64,000 nt of DNA from Rhodocollybia butyracea. Lineage: Eukaryota; Basidiomycota; Agaricomycetes; Agaricales; Omphalotaceae. The notes beneath the pieces are model-generated. The model had not been told where the DNA came from. It did no database searches and was given only the letters and a program-made list of their open reading frames with translations. The stretch lies in assembly GCA_015501585.1 (NCBI GenBank), contig JADNRY010000165.1, forward strand, positions 1 through 64,000. Reading direction: 5' to 3'. A program made the translations under genes and the position numbers. Positions 1 through 11,791 of the stretch are shown one piece after another. Within the stretch, counting starts at the first letter, position 1; each line of letters begins with the position of its first letter.

Positions 1-960
1 ATATACCCAAGAATGGACTATTTCTTTATCGTGTGTACCATATATAGGCTGGAGTTTCCTTTCCGAGCCAGATTCCTCTGTTCCACTCTCTTTCCGTCTC
101 TCTCCGTATCTGTTTCATCTATTTTTTGTATTAAACTCTCTCTACTCAGTATATAAGCCAGACATATTTATTCAATAAGACAAGTTACTTGCCACCTCCC
201 CTGTACGAGATTGGTTGTGTTCCTTCACCTCAGAGGATCTTTCCCTTGATTTGTATGTTAGGAAGTGAGCTCCATAGAACGTCCTCGGGACTAGTAGCAT
301 GACGCTTCTCTACTTAACTACGAGTTGGTTGTTAGTTTCTTCACCTAGTAAGTAGCTGGTCACCTCTCTACGTGTTCCCGCGGAGAAGTGTTAGTTGCTT
401 CACGAAGTTGTTAGCCAGTCTTGACGCTTTACCGCGGAGTGACTGATAGTTTCTTCAAGGAGTTTGATTTACTGTCATATTACTTGCTTGGCGGAATTTG
501 GCCTGTAATAGAATTTCACAAACTTCCTTTGGCCCACTTGAGAATCTGATTGAGTCTTGAGCGTGTGAGTTCCCTCGAACTCCAGATCAACCTTAAATCT
601 AGTTGCTTCCTTAGAGGGGACAGTTTCTAGTAAGGAATTATTCGGCTCCAGAGTGAGGGTTCCTTAGTCGACTTCCCTGTGAAGTTAGGCGAGCCACTAA
701 GATTGTGGTACAAGCTCCTAGTGATTAATTTCACTCACAATATCATAGCTTGGCCCAGAGTTTGGTCGAGGACTTTACGGCGTCACAGCAGCTAGTGCCA
801 GAGTTTGCCTAGGGTTGTTGACAAACCTCGAGATTACTATTCTAGCTAGAGCCAGAGTTTGCCTAGGAGAATCTTAGTTTTGTTGTATTGGTTTTGGTTT
901 TGATTATTTGGTTTTGGTTTGGTTATATTGATTCGGACATCCTGACGTTCCCTCGTACAT
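1..960 (+). repeat. Retroelement LTR/leader-like sequence (tentative)
   Basis: This stretch has no convincing gene. It opens with a TATA-like block (near 46-52 and again near 151-158) followed by a C/T-rich leader and several near-repeats of a TTAGTT(G/T)CTTCAC-type phrase between 210 and 450. A 17-base phrase, GCCAGAGTTTGCCTAGG, occurs twice (about 796 and 852). The composition resembles the U3-R-U5 and leader of an LTR retrotransposon, but I found no matching second LTR, primer-binding site or coding region, so the assignment is weak. Confidence 0.2.
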
Positions 961-1260
961 ATGTACACCCAGCTGGGCTTCCCTCGACTCAGTTCTAAGA
1001 GTTGTCCAAGCTTAGTTACCCATGTTAACGCAACGGTCTTGAACCTGGAGCAACCGCGTGCATACCTCCGATACTATCAAACTTTCCCTTGGGGAATCTC
1101 TGACAACCCGCCCTCGCTCCCTTACATATTGATAGTCTGGTTAGGTGTGGTAGTGTTTTTGTTAGGTTGTTTTATAGCACCTTTCACACACCTACACGTA
1201 AATACCCAAATAACGGCAGGTGCAGTCAAAGAAATAATCAATGCATTTTTCAAGATCTGA
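961..1260 (+). CDS. Short ORF with one predicted membrane segment (doubtful)
   Basis: A 99-aa open frame starts with ATG directly downstream of the leader-like repeat. Residues about 53-73 are strongly hydrophobic (LPYILIVWLGVVVFLLGC) and would form one transmembrane helix; the rest has no motif I recognise. There is no paralogue elsewhere in the window and no conserved promoter. It could be a chance frame in repeat DNA. No function is assigned. Confidence 0.15.
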   Translation: MYTQLGFPRLSSKSCPSLVTHVNATVLNLEQPRAYLRYYQTFPWGISDNPPSLPYILIVWLGVVVFLLGCFIAPFTHLHVNTQITAGAVKEIINAFFKI

Positions 1261-1610
1261 CTGTAAGCATAAGAACATTCTCATATAATGGGATGGAAAA
1301 TCCATACTCACTAGGTATTCTGGAAGATCATATATCTTGGGTTGCCAGACCAACGTTACAAGAGCACTAAGAGCTTTCCAAATATAACACCCTTAGGCGA
1401 GAGTCTTACTTTCACACGAAAGAGCACGACAAAGGCTGTGCAATTGTGTACTCATAGTGTAGAAGAACTACAGTATTTTATGTAATTTGACTAGTTATAG
1501 TAATCGAAATGAATATAATAGAAATGATATCTAATCGGGTGATAAGATAAGATAAGAGTCACGATGTGACAAAAGTTAAGGCCGTGCCATAAGGCGTGGC
1601 CGGAAGGAAA

Positions 1611-4600
1611 TCAGGCAAGATGGGGAGGAGGTGTTACACTAAACCTCCAGTTGATCATTGTTGAGCAAACTGTGAAGGATGAAGGGTGCTGCTTGTGCAA
1701 CTGCTCGAAAATCTCTGCCAGTAAGTGATCCGGCATAGTTGACAAGAGTTTTACCCTGCAAAGGGGAGAGATCCATGCCCCATGTATTGAATGAGGAAAG
1801 TTGACCAATGAGCACACTATGATTTTTTTTAGTCCTTGCCACTGCATCTCTCCAATAATACTTTACAACACCCAATAGAATGACATGGAGAATCTCTACT
1901 GGGGTATCCTGATGTGGATCAAGGCCTGTAAATTCAAAAAAGAGTTACCTTGTAATCTCAACAAGCAGTCAGAAGATATATCATGCCTTTAATATGCTAA
2001 ACGGGACTTATGATATGACGAGGAAATGAACGCATTAAGTCTGTGATTGCCCATTCCTTTTGGGCCTTTGTGATACCTTTCTTGGTTGCTATATTTTGAA
2101 TTTACTCAATAAATTCACCTTGATATGTGTCTTTGATACCCGACTCAGTTTTCATTTGTTTGAATTGGGTAGCACCAATATGAGAACCTTCTCAACAAAC
2201 TGTGACTTGAGTTGGTCACAGGTCTCCTCATAGTTTCTTGGCTTTCCCCGCTGAAAAATCCATCAGCTATACAGAACATCTTTGATAGATTTGATGAATA
2301 ACCTTCATAAAATCCATGACTCAAGTAATCACAAGCTTCAAGAGCCCGTGCCTACGTCACGGGAGGCAGACACAACAGTTCATTGTTGGTTCATTGGAAC
2401 CATTTGGAGATTAATATATCCAGACTCTTGAGTAGAATCTGCACCGTAACTGTAAGATATGGCTTATGCCATACAGCTGGAACACCCATTGGCATAAGCA
2501 TTCCATGTGCAATTCACTGAGGTTCAACATGAGATCTCATGCACTGAACACTTCAAAGCATATATGGTATAAGCATGGATATTGGGAGTCATCTCAGATC
2601 TGACCCATACATTACAGTGCAGAAGCCTACCTGGTAAGTACCTCCAGGTCAAGGGACATTGACATCATTGAAATCACTCTGGAATTGAAAAATTGAGCAT
2701 CCAAAGTTTCAGCGAAAGTTTGGCCAAAGTTGGTAAGTGTTCTGGAGTATTTCTAAAAATTTGGGTGTAATCATCCCAACTTAAGTATGGCCCTTCAAAT
2801 CTACATACAACATCATATACTTATCTTCACTAACACTTGCCTGATTAATTGAGCAGTAGTATTATAGTAATGTAAAACTTAAAGAAAAGGCAGAGACTCT
2901 TCAATTAAGTATGGGTTTTTATTTTTCCTCTCTTGTGATACATTAGTTTTCCTGTCCTTCTCTTCCAATCGCTCTTTTTTAAACATGATCTGGACACGAA
3001 AGTGGACAGATAGCCGCAGGACACTTGGGCGTGACACAGGCTGGCAGGCTGAAGAAGCTAAGTAGGTTTGGAGATCAGCATTGCTTGGACAACCTCTAAG
3101 CTCTGAATTCTCCATGGGATGCATCGCCACAGAGTAAATGTTTGCATCGACTGGTTGTCAGCTTTGCTGGTACCCGCTGAGGTTGCGGAAATAAGTAGTG
3201 TTCATAATTTCGGTTTTGTACAGCCGCTACGCAGATTTCTCATTTGCTTGCACAATCCAACGCGATCATTGATATGGAAAAAGTTCTAGGTTGAACGAAC
3301 GGTCCGCCGGAATAACAGGAGTAGGCTGTGCCGGGCAGCCGCTGCGTGGGAACTGCTGATGTAAATTATTTGAGCGCCTAAACCGCCTTTATTTAGAGTA
3401 TAGGATGTCCTTCATTGACTCTACAGTCCTTTTTTTCTTGCCTGAATTTGAGGTGATAGATGTATCTGAGTCATTCCCATCATTACCATTGGCTTTGGTC
3501 TCACCATCATTGTTGCTACCAGAGACCCAACAGTTACAACAGAAGAACCAGCCCCAAAATCCAATATGACAGGCAAACTCACTCTGCATGGGATTATCAC
3601 TGCATAATGCAAGCACTGAGGGAATCAAGAGAACAATGTCCTGGAGTTTTGCATCCCATGCCCAGACACCAGTTTCCTGAGCTTGGCTACAGTGAAATCT
3701 CATCAGTAAGACAACTGAGAAATAAATGATAGTACTTACAGAAGTTGTTCAACAAATCCATCCATCATTTCAAGTGGAGGTGCAATATTTGAAGTTGAAA
3801 AAAAAATGAATGTTTGATTCCTTGTTTGCCATGTGTCGGGGTAGTCCAGCTGCAGTAAATAGGAAAGATTTGTGCTTATTCCATTTCTTTGAGACATTTC
3901 CTGAGGTGTCATTGCAATATAGCCAAATTGGAAATGCAAATACATGCTTCCCCTGGCTTTTACTCCTCCAACAATTTCCCTCCATTGGCTGCATCTTTTC
4001 CCAGGCCACAAAGTCATCCGCAGACTTCTCCTTGACTGTCACAGAATGAGAACATTAATTGGAAGTAACTGGAATATATGACAGACCAAGGATGATATGC
4101 GGGTCAATAAGCTCTAAGCTTGAGAAAGAATTTTGAAGTTGCTTGAACGAGAGCAATAAATCAGAATCTGAGATCTCAATTTCAGAAAATGTCTGAACAG
4201 CCCATCCATGGCCATGATCTTCGATGTCAACAACAGTCATTGGCCACGCCTTGGCAAAAACCTTTTTGTCTCTGACAAACCAACAAGAAGGCATGCACAC
4301 AAGCCTATCATTCAATAGTGCTGGTTTGAGGGTAAAAAAGTCTTCACCTGCTATACAGTGGGCTGGAGTCAAAAGATCAGGGTCCATTTCCTTGAGCCCA
4401 CCGGTCTGCCCAATTTTCCTGAGCAAGATACTCTCCAGAGTCTTCTGGCATAAATTTGAGGTGGGAACAAACATTGATGTTCGACATTTCCCACAACCAT
4501 TCAACCCTTGGCAAGGAGCATGTGGTAGAGTCTTACCTGTGCAATAATGGCTGGAAAGTCATTACCATAATATACATGGCCAAGCTTTCCCTCATATTGA

Positions 4601-5539
4601 ATACTTTGTATGCCGCACATCCTTTGCATCTCTTTGTCAATATCATCCATGGTTCTATCTGATGGAAGGTTTTCTAGACCAAGCGCAAGCATTGCCCAGT
4701 GAATGGCAGTGTTCTGTTTACGAGAGAATGCACACTGCGGGACGTGGCAAAGTATATCTAAAACACAGGTCTAGCCAGAGGGAGATAATCAATATGCCAG
4801 AGAGCTTCCCAAAAAATAACAATCAGGACATACCTCACGATCTGGCCAAGGAAAAAATGGTGAATTTGCATCTTGGTCAATGTGCTGCCTTTGATGTGTA
4901 AAAAGAGTTGGGAACTGAGCCTCTGTGTATCAATATTAATTTTACAATGGCTTCCGGTTTGATTGAAGGCCTACCAAGGTCAGCGACAGATTTGTCATCA
5001 CTGCGTTCAGTGGCCTCTTCATCAGAGCTGTCATTCTGTGGATTAAGATAGGCTTCAAGGGAGTCAACAAACTGCGGAGGTAGGGACTCTTCAGAGTTAA
5101 TATCCCAGGCTGCAGCAAATACTTCTGGGTCAATGTCTACTGTAGGTGGTGGGGGGTCTGAGTAAGGGCCTATATCTGGGCCAAATGAGTCTGATACCGG
5201 AAAGGGAGGGGTAGAAGGGCGAGTACTAGGCCCACTTGACTGTCCTGACTGCATATTGTGCAGCATCGAAGTCAAAAAGCCATGAACCTCATGGCGGCTA
5301 GAAGGTTTGGAGGACCTTACACTTGATGTGGTGCTCTCCTGCATCTTGACATCTTTGGATATTGGTTGAGTCTTTGTTTTGGAATTGTATATTGTTAGGG
5401 CATTGCAATGACACAGAGTTTGTTCATGGTGTTTTATATTGTGTACAGGAGTGAACTGGTTCTGGATTCCTAATGAATGGCATGCACGGCAGCAAAAACT
5501 ACCATTTCCAGACAGATTGGGCTTCCATACTAAAAACAA
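1611..5539 (-). pseudogene. Decayed multi-exon gene of a large basidiomycete repeat-associated family (DTSGN/WNKH type)
   Basis: I recognise this as a long (about 1000 aa in intact members, from memory) uncharacterised protein family scattered through Agaricomycete genomes, probably transposon-derived. Ordered hallmarks are visible: an N-terminal Cys/His cluster (FCCRACHSLG, near 5490), a Ser/Pro-rich linker, then MCGIQS (4610), NDTSGNVSKKWNKH (3890), DNPMQSEFACHIG (3590), DTPVEILHVILLG (1890) and GRDFRAVAQ (1715). Splice signals and reading phase support exons 5539-4975, 4922-4834, 4770-4537, 4444-4087, 4035-3741 and 3686-3389. Lesions: a nine-T run (3798-3806) shifts the frame between NIHFF and STSNIAPPLE; about 1.1 kb (roughly 2290-3385) separates the middle from the C-terminal part; and there is a stop near 2108. 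The C-terminus expected after GRDFR is missing. The gene is therefore dead, unless the homopolymer shift is a sequencing error, and even then it is truncated. Confidence 0.7.
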
Positions 5540-6718
5540 CTTAGGAATTGCTCAGTGCTCACAGATGCTGAAATATACATACAATGTGGATTCTGTGCAG
5601 AGAATTTACCAGTGGCACAAGTAAAGCATGTGCCAGAGGGGACTCCTGAGTCTCATTTTTTTAATTTATAACTAATAAAATTACAAAGCTTGTACCTTGG
5701 GCAAAGAACTAGAATTTGAACCGCCTAGCAGTAAAGGCCAAATATAGACAGTCATAAGGTTTGAAAGACCAATGTCAAGAAGACAGACTTGGTCCTCCAA
5801 GGGAACATAATGAACAGAGGTAGTGACAGTGTATGACCAACGCCTGGTGGGGTCCCCAATCAATTTTGACGGCGGAGCTCATTCTTGACATCCTGAACTG
5901 TAGTGCAGGTATTGATGTCTGAAAAGATGGATATTTGGCGTCTCCAGAACCATAAAAAATTGTACTGACTTAGTATCTGTGTGTGGAACAGTCCTTGAAC
6001 AAATACTTGGGCTGGACGCTTGGCTTGGGATTTATGAGAAGTAGATTCCACGATGTTAGCTAAATTAAAATGAATGAGGGATAAGAATGAACATTAATGA
6101 ACTCGCACATTTTTTGGTGTACATGGATCGCAGCAGCGCAACACATAAATTGGCAGTAGTGCTTATGATAGGGGCTGGATGCACTATCAGCATGGATACA
6201 GCAAGTTTTGTCATAAGAGAACCAATGAGATGCTTGGAAATGACCACCAGAGTCAGAATGAATAGAGAGAGGTAGAAGAGTGGAATGAAAAGGATAAATT
6301 TCCATAGAACATCACAGTTGTGATAATGTCAATGACGTTCAACATGGAAACGTGTGTGAAGCCAGATTTTCTCTTGTCTCCATGCAATAAGAGGCAAGAA
6401 AGGGGTATCATGCTGAATGCCCTTTAGTGTCATAGTGGTAAAGCAAGAGTGGTTGCAATTTAGCATAGAAAAAGGATCCATTAAATTTTACAAATAGCAA
6501 TGGTCAGCATTCAGCGCCAGTACAAGATTGTATCCCCAACTTATGCACACTGATGCTCGGCCAGGCTATATATGTGATGAGAAAGACAAGAAGTTCCAAT
6601 GGATGTTCAGTGCTTTTGGGCAGAGCACCAGTATAATATTTGCCAAGGGACCAGTGACCTGGTCAATGGTGAACCAGACTACTTGAACCAGTGGTGCTGA
6701 GCATAGTGAGTAGTAATT
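5540..6718. other. No assignable gene; weak minus-strand coding-like fragments
   Basis: Several short minus-strand frames (around 5681-5863, 5860-6051 and 6060-6305) contain hydrophobic stretches. They might be exons of a decayed membrane protein, but splice sites do not chain convincingly and I recognise no motif. Nothing else was seen. Confidence 0.3.
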
Positions 6719-6840
6719 TTATGACCAGGTAGGGTTCTGAGGGCATGTAAAGGGTCCATTACAGCGACAGATAACAATAAGGCGATAAAACAAATTACTA
6801 CTCTTGGATAAGTGCAAGAATGTCCATCGCAGTCTACTCA

Positions 6841-7580
6841 CAAGTTCCTCTGCTTCTTTCTGAGCTGTGCGCACTTCTCTTGCCTCATTTTTCGCATCCA
6901 CCAGTTCTTGTTCTTTGTTCTGCACACTGTTGGCAAGGTGCTGGCTCTCCTGCACATGCGAAGAGTCCAAGTGAACCATTTGAAGTGTTGCGGTTAGGGC
7001 CTGGTTTAAGCGTTCCAGGCGGACCTTCTGTTGAAAGTTCTTTGCGATAATTTGTTTATTTTCTGTACGTTCCTGCACAAGACACTTGTTGAGCTGGTGA
7101 TACTGTTTTAGGAGAAAGTTGACACAGAGGCATGAAGTGGTTAAATGGGGGGCAAAACTCTGTCACAAGATACAGTTACTATTAGTAGGTTACTTTAGAC
7201 ATATTAATGGTAATGACACACCTGCTGTATGCTGGCCAACTTCAGCTACTGTCAAGCTGTGCTCATCTGCAGTTATCCTATCTATATTGGTATGAGATGA
7301 GACTGAACAGCATGATATAGTGGAGGACTCACAGTTTGTGGGCAGAGGTTTGACTGGGGATGACGGCACAGAGGAATCATAGTATTCTTGCTTCTGAGAT
7401 TGTGGCTCATATTGTGCATTGTCAATATTGGAGTCACACTCTTCCATGCAAAGAGTGGTTGAATTGAGTCCATTGGAGGCAAGCAGATTTTCCAGGAATA
7501 GCTGAGAACCAACATCGTTGATATGGCCCAGAATTGTTTGGGCATAAACATGCAGTATATGCGTGTTTTTGGCACCAAGT
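6841..7580 (-). pseudogene. Exon-like blocks of an unidentified coiled-coil protein
   Basis: Two minus-strand blocks look coding. The block at 7580-7222 is open and ends at a GTGTGT donor. It is acidic and Ser-rich, with repeated SSV/SSP motifs. The block at about 7140-6841 encodes a heptad-rich helical segment (residues such as QQKVRLERLNQAL and NKEQELVDAKNEA) predicted to be a coiled coil, and ends at a GTGAGT donor. The upstream edge of the first block runs into a stop at about 7581 with no start codon, so the 5' end is missing or lies in an unidentified exon. I do not recognise the family. It may be part of the same transposon-derived locus as the decayed gene downstream. Confidence 0.35.
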
Positions 7581-8284
7581 CATGCTGTACAAAGTATTCC
7601 AGAATCCGCCGTTACCACGCGGCATCATTTATTTATTGAATAACAAGAGCATATGTACTCCCGCACAACTCGTATGGTGTATTTACACTGTGATATTGAA
7701 ATACAGTATATAAGAAGGTGTTCCAGACGAAATGGAGGCAAGCACTTTCCTCCCCCCATTCCTGTTACAGGGTTGGTGTGGTTGGTTTGTGTCTTCTAGT
7801 GACAAGTGCACATTAAACAAGAGTACAAGTTAAATGAAATAAGAAAGTATAAAGAAAGAAAACCAAAGTCCTCAGTAACTACCTTATGCTCCAGAAAGTT
7901 AATAGCAGTGAGAGTGTTGTGAGTAGCGCATACTCTCTCTGTCAATTGTACTTTTAGTGTAAAGTCTAAGTTCAGGCAATTGAAAGATAAAGATTAAAGC
8001 ATGCCCGAGTTTGTCAGAATCTCAAGACAGAAAATCTATCACAACCTTGTAAATATGATGCAGATGTATGTACTTGCAATAAGAATTCTGACTTGTTCAA
8101 TGATAACCCCCTTGAACTCATGTTAGTCTTTGGTGTGTGTTGGTGTTGGTGTGAGGTATTCAGCTTCATAGTAGCATTTTATGCATAGCCCAGAGTTGGC
8201 ATATCATCATCATCAAAGACATGTGAGTTGGCAATGCTAAAATTGTGTGAGGTGGGTTATTATGAGCACAAGTATCAGGTACTC

Positions 8285-8519
8285 ACCTTTTATTTGCTTC
8301 TAGAGACATTAAAAAACTGGGATGAGGAGGTAAAGGACTTCCATCAATATCATCGGGTCGAGCGAAACAAGCTTTCTTGAAGACGGGTGAAAGTCGCTGA
8401 GAGGGTTCGTATTTGTCGTCAGATGACCAGCCCAAGGAAGGCTGATAGTTACGTTTGGCAAGTGTATTCAGCTTCTTTTCATTCATACGTGGATTCATAT
8501 TGCTTTGAGACATTGACAC
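8285..8519 (-). CDS. Possible first exon of an unidentified gene
   Basis: A 78-codon frame begins MSMSQSNMNPRMNEKK and reads up to a good donor (AAAG|GTGAGT on the minus strand, about 8285). The peptide is polar and basic with no domain I recognise. It could be the 5' exon of a gene whose later exons are the blocks at 7580 and 7140 on the same strand. The intervening 700 bp is too long for a typical intron here and contains no clear exon, so the link is speculative. Confidence 0.3.
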
Positions 8520-9528
8520 GTGCGTGAAATGTTTGCATTATGACTTCAACAAGCTCATTCATGCTCACATAAGCCTTACTGGCAATAAGATTATTCTGAA
8601 AAGTTTCATCTGAAAGATTTATGAAAATATTGTTACAATTTCTTGAGAGTTGATGTGCTTAGTCAAGATTACTCTTGAAATAATTGAAAAGACAAGGATT
8701 GTTCGGGATCTTCAACAGATTATCCAGAACTTTTAGAAGTATGTTTTTACATTTCTTTTACCACCCAGACTTTCAAAAATCTATCAAAGTTTGGTGCAGC
8801 AGTGTAGAAAAGACAAAAGAGATGAACTTCAGCGCACTGCAGACCGCCGTGGGAAAGTAATGAGTACCGAAAGAGTCGGCCGATATATCGGGCCGAGAAA
8901 GGCATCGGAGATGTGAGTGCCAAAGTAGGAGTGAATTTGTGAAGTCCAAAGGTATATCAGAAGGGAGAAGATAGAGAATGGAGTTTTGGAGCCACCAGAG
9001 GTTGTGGGATCTATCGGAGCCGTGAGAGACCATGACAGAAGGTGAGGGCGTCTCGGAGAGTCTTGGAATGAGTCGGAACATCTCGGAATAATGATGGAAA
9101 GGCATGAACATAACAGGTTTAAAATTATGGTGCAATTGATTTGGTTAATATTCTCATTTAAATCCCTTTGTTTAAACGGCGGCTAATTTTAATGGCCTTT
9201 ATTAAATGAAGAACTACAATAGTAGGGTAGTGTGGTATCGGAGCTGGGGATTAAAATATGATTTAAACAAGTTTAAAATTACTTGGACATGACCGCCCAT
9301 GATTAAAAAAATATAGATCCGGGTTCTTTTCAGTTGATGGTTCTGTTATCTAGCTAAACCATAGTTTTGTGCCCATTGTCCATCTTTGCCCGCCACCATT
9401 AAGTATACGAGCATATCTTAAGCCTCAAACACATTGTGCAAGGAGGTTACTTATTGATCACGGCTTTCCCCTCCTTCCACCTCTCACGCTTGAAGCAAGA
9501 AAAATGTAGACAGCATATCACCAACTAG
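8520..9528. other. Intergenic, nothing recognised
   Basis: A 120-codon minus-strand frame (8773-9135) lies in sequence with recurring TCGGA words and has no recognisable motif. I see no promoter or RNA gene. Confidence 0.4.
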
Positions 9529-10973
9529 CATCAGGAAAACAGTCCTAGAGTAATGTATTGAACATTACTCCAACTTAGCTTAAGTTATCAGAAATTATCA
9601 GAAATTACCCAAGTCATAAACTTACGAGGTATTACAAGGAATTTCGCGGCCCCCTTCAGCATATTATTCAAAATTAACAGAAATTAACAGTAAGTTAGAC
9701 TTAAATAGCAGACCATTACATAGCAATGCTATTGGGACAGGACTTAGAAGACTCAAAGAAGCTTCAAAGAAACAACAGGAAAGCGAAGAATGATAGTTAT
9801 TGCTACAAAATACATGCAACTACTAGCTACAAAAAACTGGATTCTAATAACAAGCCATCTAACAACATCCCATGAACATCCAACTCCAGTGACCTGCAAA
9901 AAAAAAACTTAGCTCAAGAATAGCATTCAAGCAAAAGCAGAAGGAACACACCAAAAAATAGGAAGCAAGAAGATAAAGCAGCTATGAAATAGTTTAAGGT
10001 GAGAGAATGTAAGCAAGCAATGGCGTTCAGGTGAGAGACCATGTACCTAGATATGTAGCTTCCCACATCAATGACTGGTCATGTCAGGACAATTCACATC
10101 ATATGCATAGACCACTGAGGCGCTGATAAACAAAAATGCTAGTGTACAGAGTCGCCTAAAGTGAGAAATCCTGCGGAAACGATAAGAATCAGAACCGCGG
10201 TGTCAACAATACACTTGCGCACCTTTCAAAGCCTCATGCGACCTAAAATACTGTTGATCATATCTGTTAACCCACACTATAATGATATAAGAGCTTCGAG
10301 ACTTGGCACGAAAAGAAAATGAGTGAAGAGAGGTGTTGGTGAAGGGAAGAAAGGACACGTATGTCCTGCCGTAAGTTGGCGCTGAGTTTTGTGCGCTCCC
10401 GGCACTACTCCCGTTGCCGGTAGTAACGGCGTATCATTTAAATATGGACTTCAAATTTCTTATTCGAAGGCTACTTAACCCCGGGGATCTGGATGTACAA
10501 GATGTGATTCTTTGTGAGAATGCTCAATTCTGTAATCAAATCGTATTGAACAACTCGAGGGAGAGCTCAGTCAACAAATTAACGAGGTGCATCATGGGAT
10601 GGATGCTTTATTGAAGGTTATGTACTGAATGAACTGTAAACCCTAGTATACACCATACTACAACATTGACTCATTTTATTTTTATTTTTTGGGCTCAGTA
10701 GCGCTACTTATTTGTGTATCGATTAGCAATTGATGTATTTCTATGTATTAAAAGTCATCTAATTAAAATTTGATAATTTCAGATAGTTTCAAGTAATCTT
10801 GAGGCTTGAAGTGAATTTGTGAAGCATTACCAGTTGATTATCAGTATTAACAGAAATTAATGTGAATATGTGAATCATTACCAGTTAATTATCAGTATTA
10901 ACAGAACTTATCAGAACTTATCAGAACTTATGTAGATTTTTCGAGACATTATTCAGATACCGATTTCCTGATG
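9529..10973. mobile_element. DNA transposon with CATCAGGAAA terminal inverted repeats, copy 1
   Basis: The element starts CATCAGGAAAAC and ends GATTTCCTGATG. Its subterminal regions carry short tandem phrases of the TTATCAGAA type (9590-9610 and 10907-10932). The right 946 bp (10028-10973) recurs in inverted orientation at 60991-61936, with the same length, which defines the right boundary. I cannot identify a clear target-site duplication. No transposase is present, so it is non-autonomous. The same ten-base terminus begins two further elements (58832 and 61937), so CATCAGGAAA marks a family mobilised by one transposase. Superfamily is undetermined. Confidence 0.75.
10414..10614 (+). CDS. 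Small ORF inside the CATCAGGAAA transposon
   Basis: A 66-aa frame containing LLNPGDLDVQDVILCENAQ is also open in the inverted copy (61571-61350, minus strand, 73 aa), with only a few substitutions. Conservation of the frame may simply reflect the recent duplication of the DNA. No family is recognised; it could be a captured gene fragment or chance. Confidence 0.2.
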   Translation: MPVVTAYHLNMDFKFLIRRLLNPGDLDVQDVILCENAQFCNQIVLNNSRESSVNKLTRCIMGWMLY

Positions 10974-11791
10974 TAATTTGCCTCTTTGGGGCCTTCTTTC
11001 TGCGCGTCGCTTTGCAGGTACCTCATCTGAGGTACTTAGTCAGACTGGTTGAACGGAGCTTCACAGGCACTCTTGGGACTAATAGGCGCGATGCTCAGCG
11101 CTCATTGCTCAAGACGTATTAGCTACTTGAGTAAGGTAGCCAGTACTAGGCGAATGGCCTATATTGAATATATATGGTAATATTTGCTGCAACGACGGGA
11201 GAAGGCTAGGGGCCTTCGGGTCCCAGCATCTAAGGAGCGATAGGGGTCCTGAGCTTGGCCGTGCGATGTAGTCGTTGATTCGGTATTTTCCGATTTATAT
11301 GCTATCACAACCGCTGCGGTAGAATTGAATCGGGCAAATCCGAGCGCTGCTTTTGGGTGTGGAAGAAAAACTAGTTCGCTAAGTGCTCAATTTGACGTGT
11401 ATTAATCGACGAGTTGCATGTAAGGTTGCATGCATGGAGTGTCCGAGGGCTTTGTTCGCCCTCGTAGTTCACAGAATTGCATATCCATCTTGGGTGAGCT
11501 TGTAAAATACCTGACCTTTCCAGTTTCGCAGGTCAATCTGCGATACACTCAGCGCAAAATAATGCAAATTTTTGTATGATTTTTTACAACATCAAGAATC
11601 TTGGAATGTTACATAGTAGTAGGGCATATGTATGCGTAGATGAAATAGCTAAAAGTACAACTGGAGCTTGGGAGACAAAAAAATTGGATTGTTAGACATG
11701 AGTGGGTATAATCAACACCCGCCGGTAGTACACTGCGAGAAACGACAAAAGCCAAAAGTTTATACAGATACAGAGTTTTCGGAAGCTAAAG
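10974..11791. other. Intergenic, nothing recognised
   Basis: The stretch contains short hairpins (for example GGTACCTCATCTGAGGTACC near 11020) and one short plus-strand frame (11668-11853) that overlaps the 3' exon of the gene on the other strand. No gene was seen. Confidence 0.4.
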
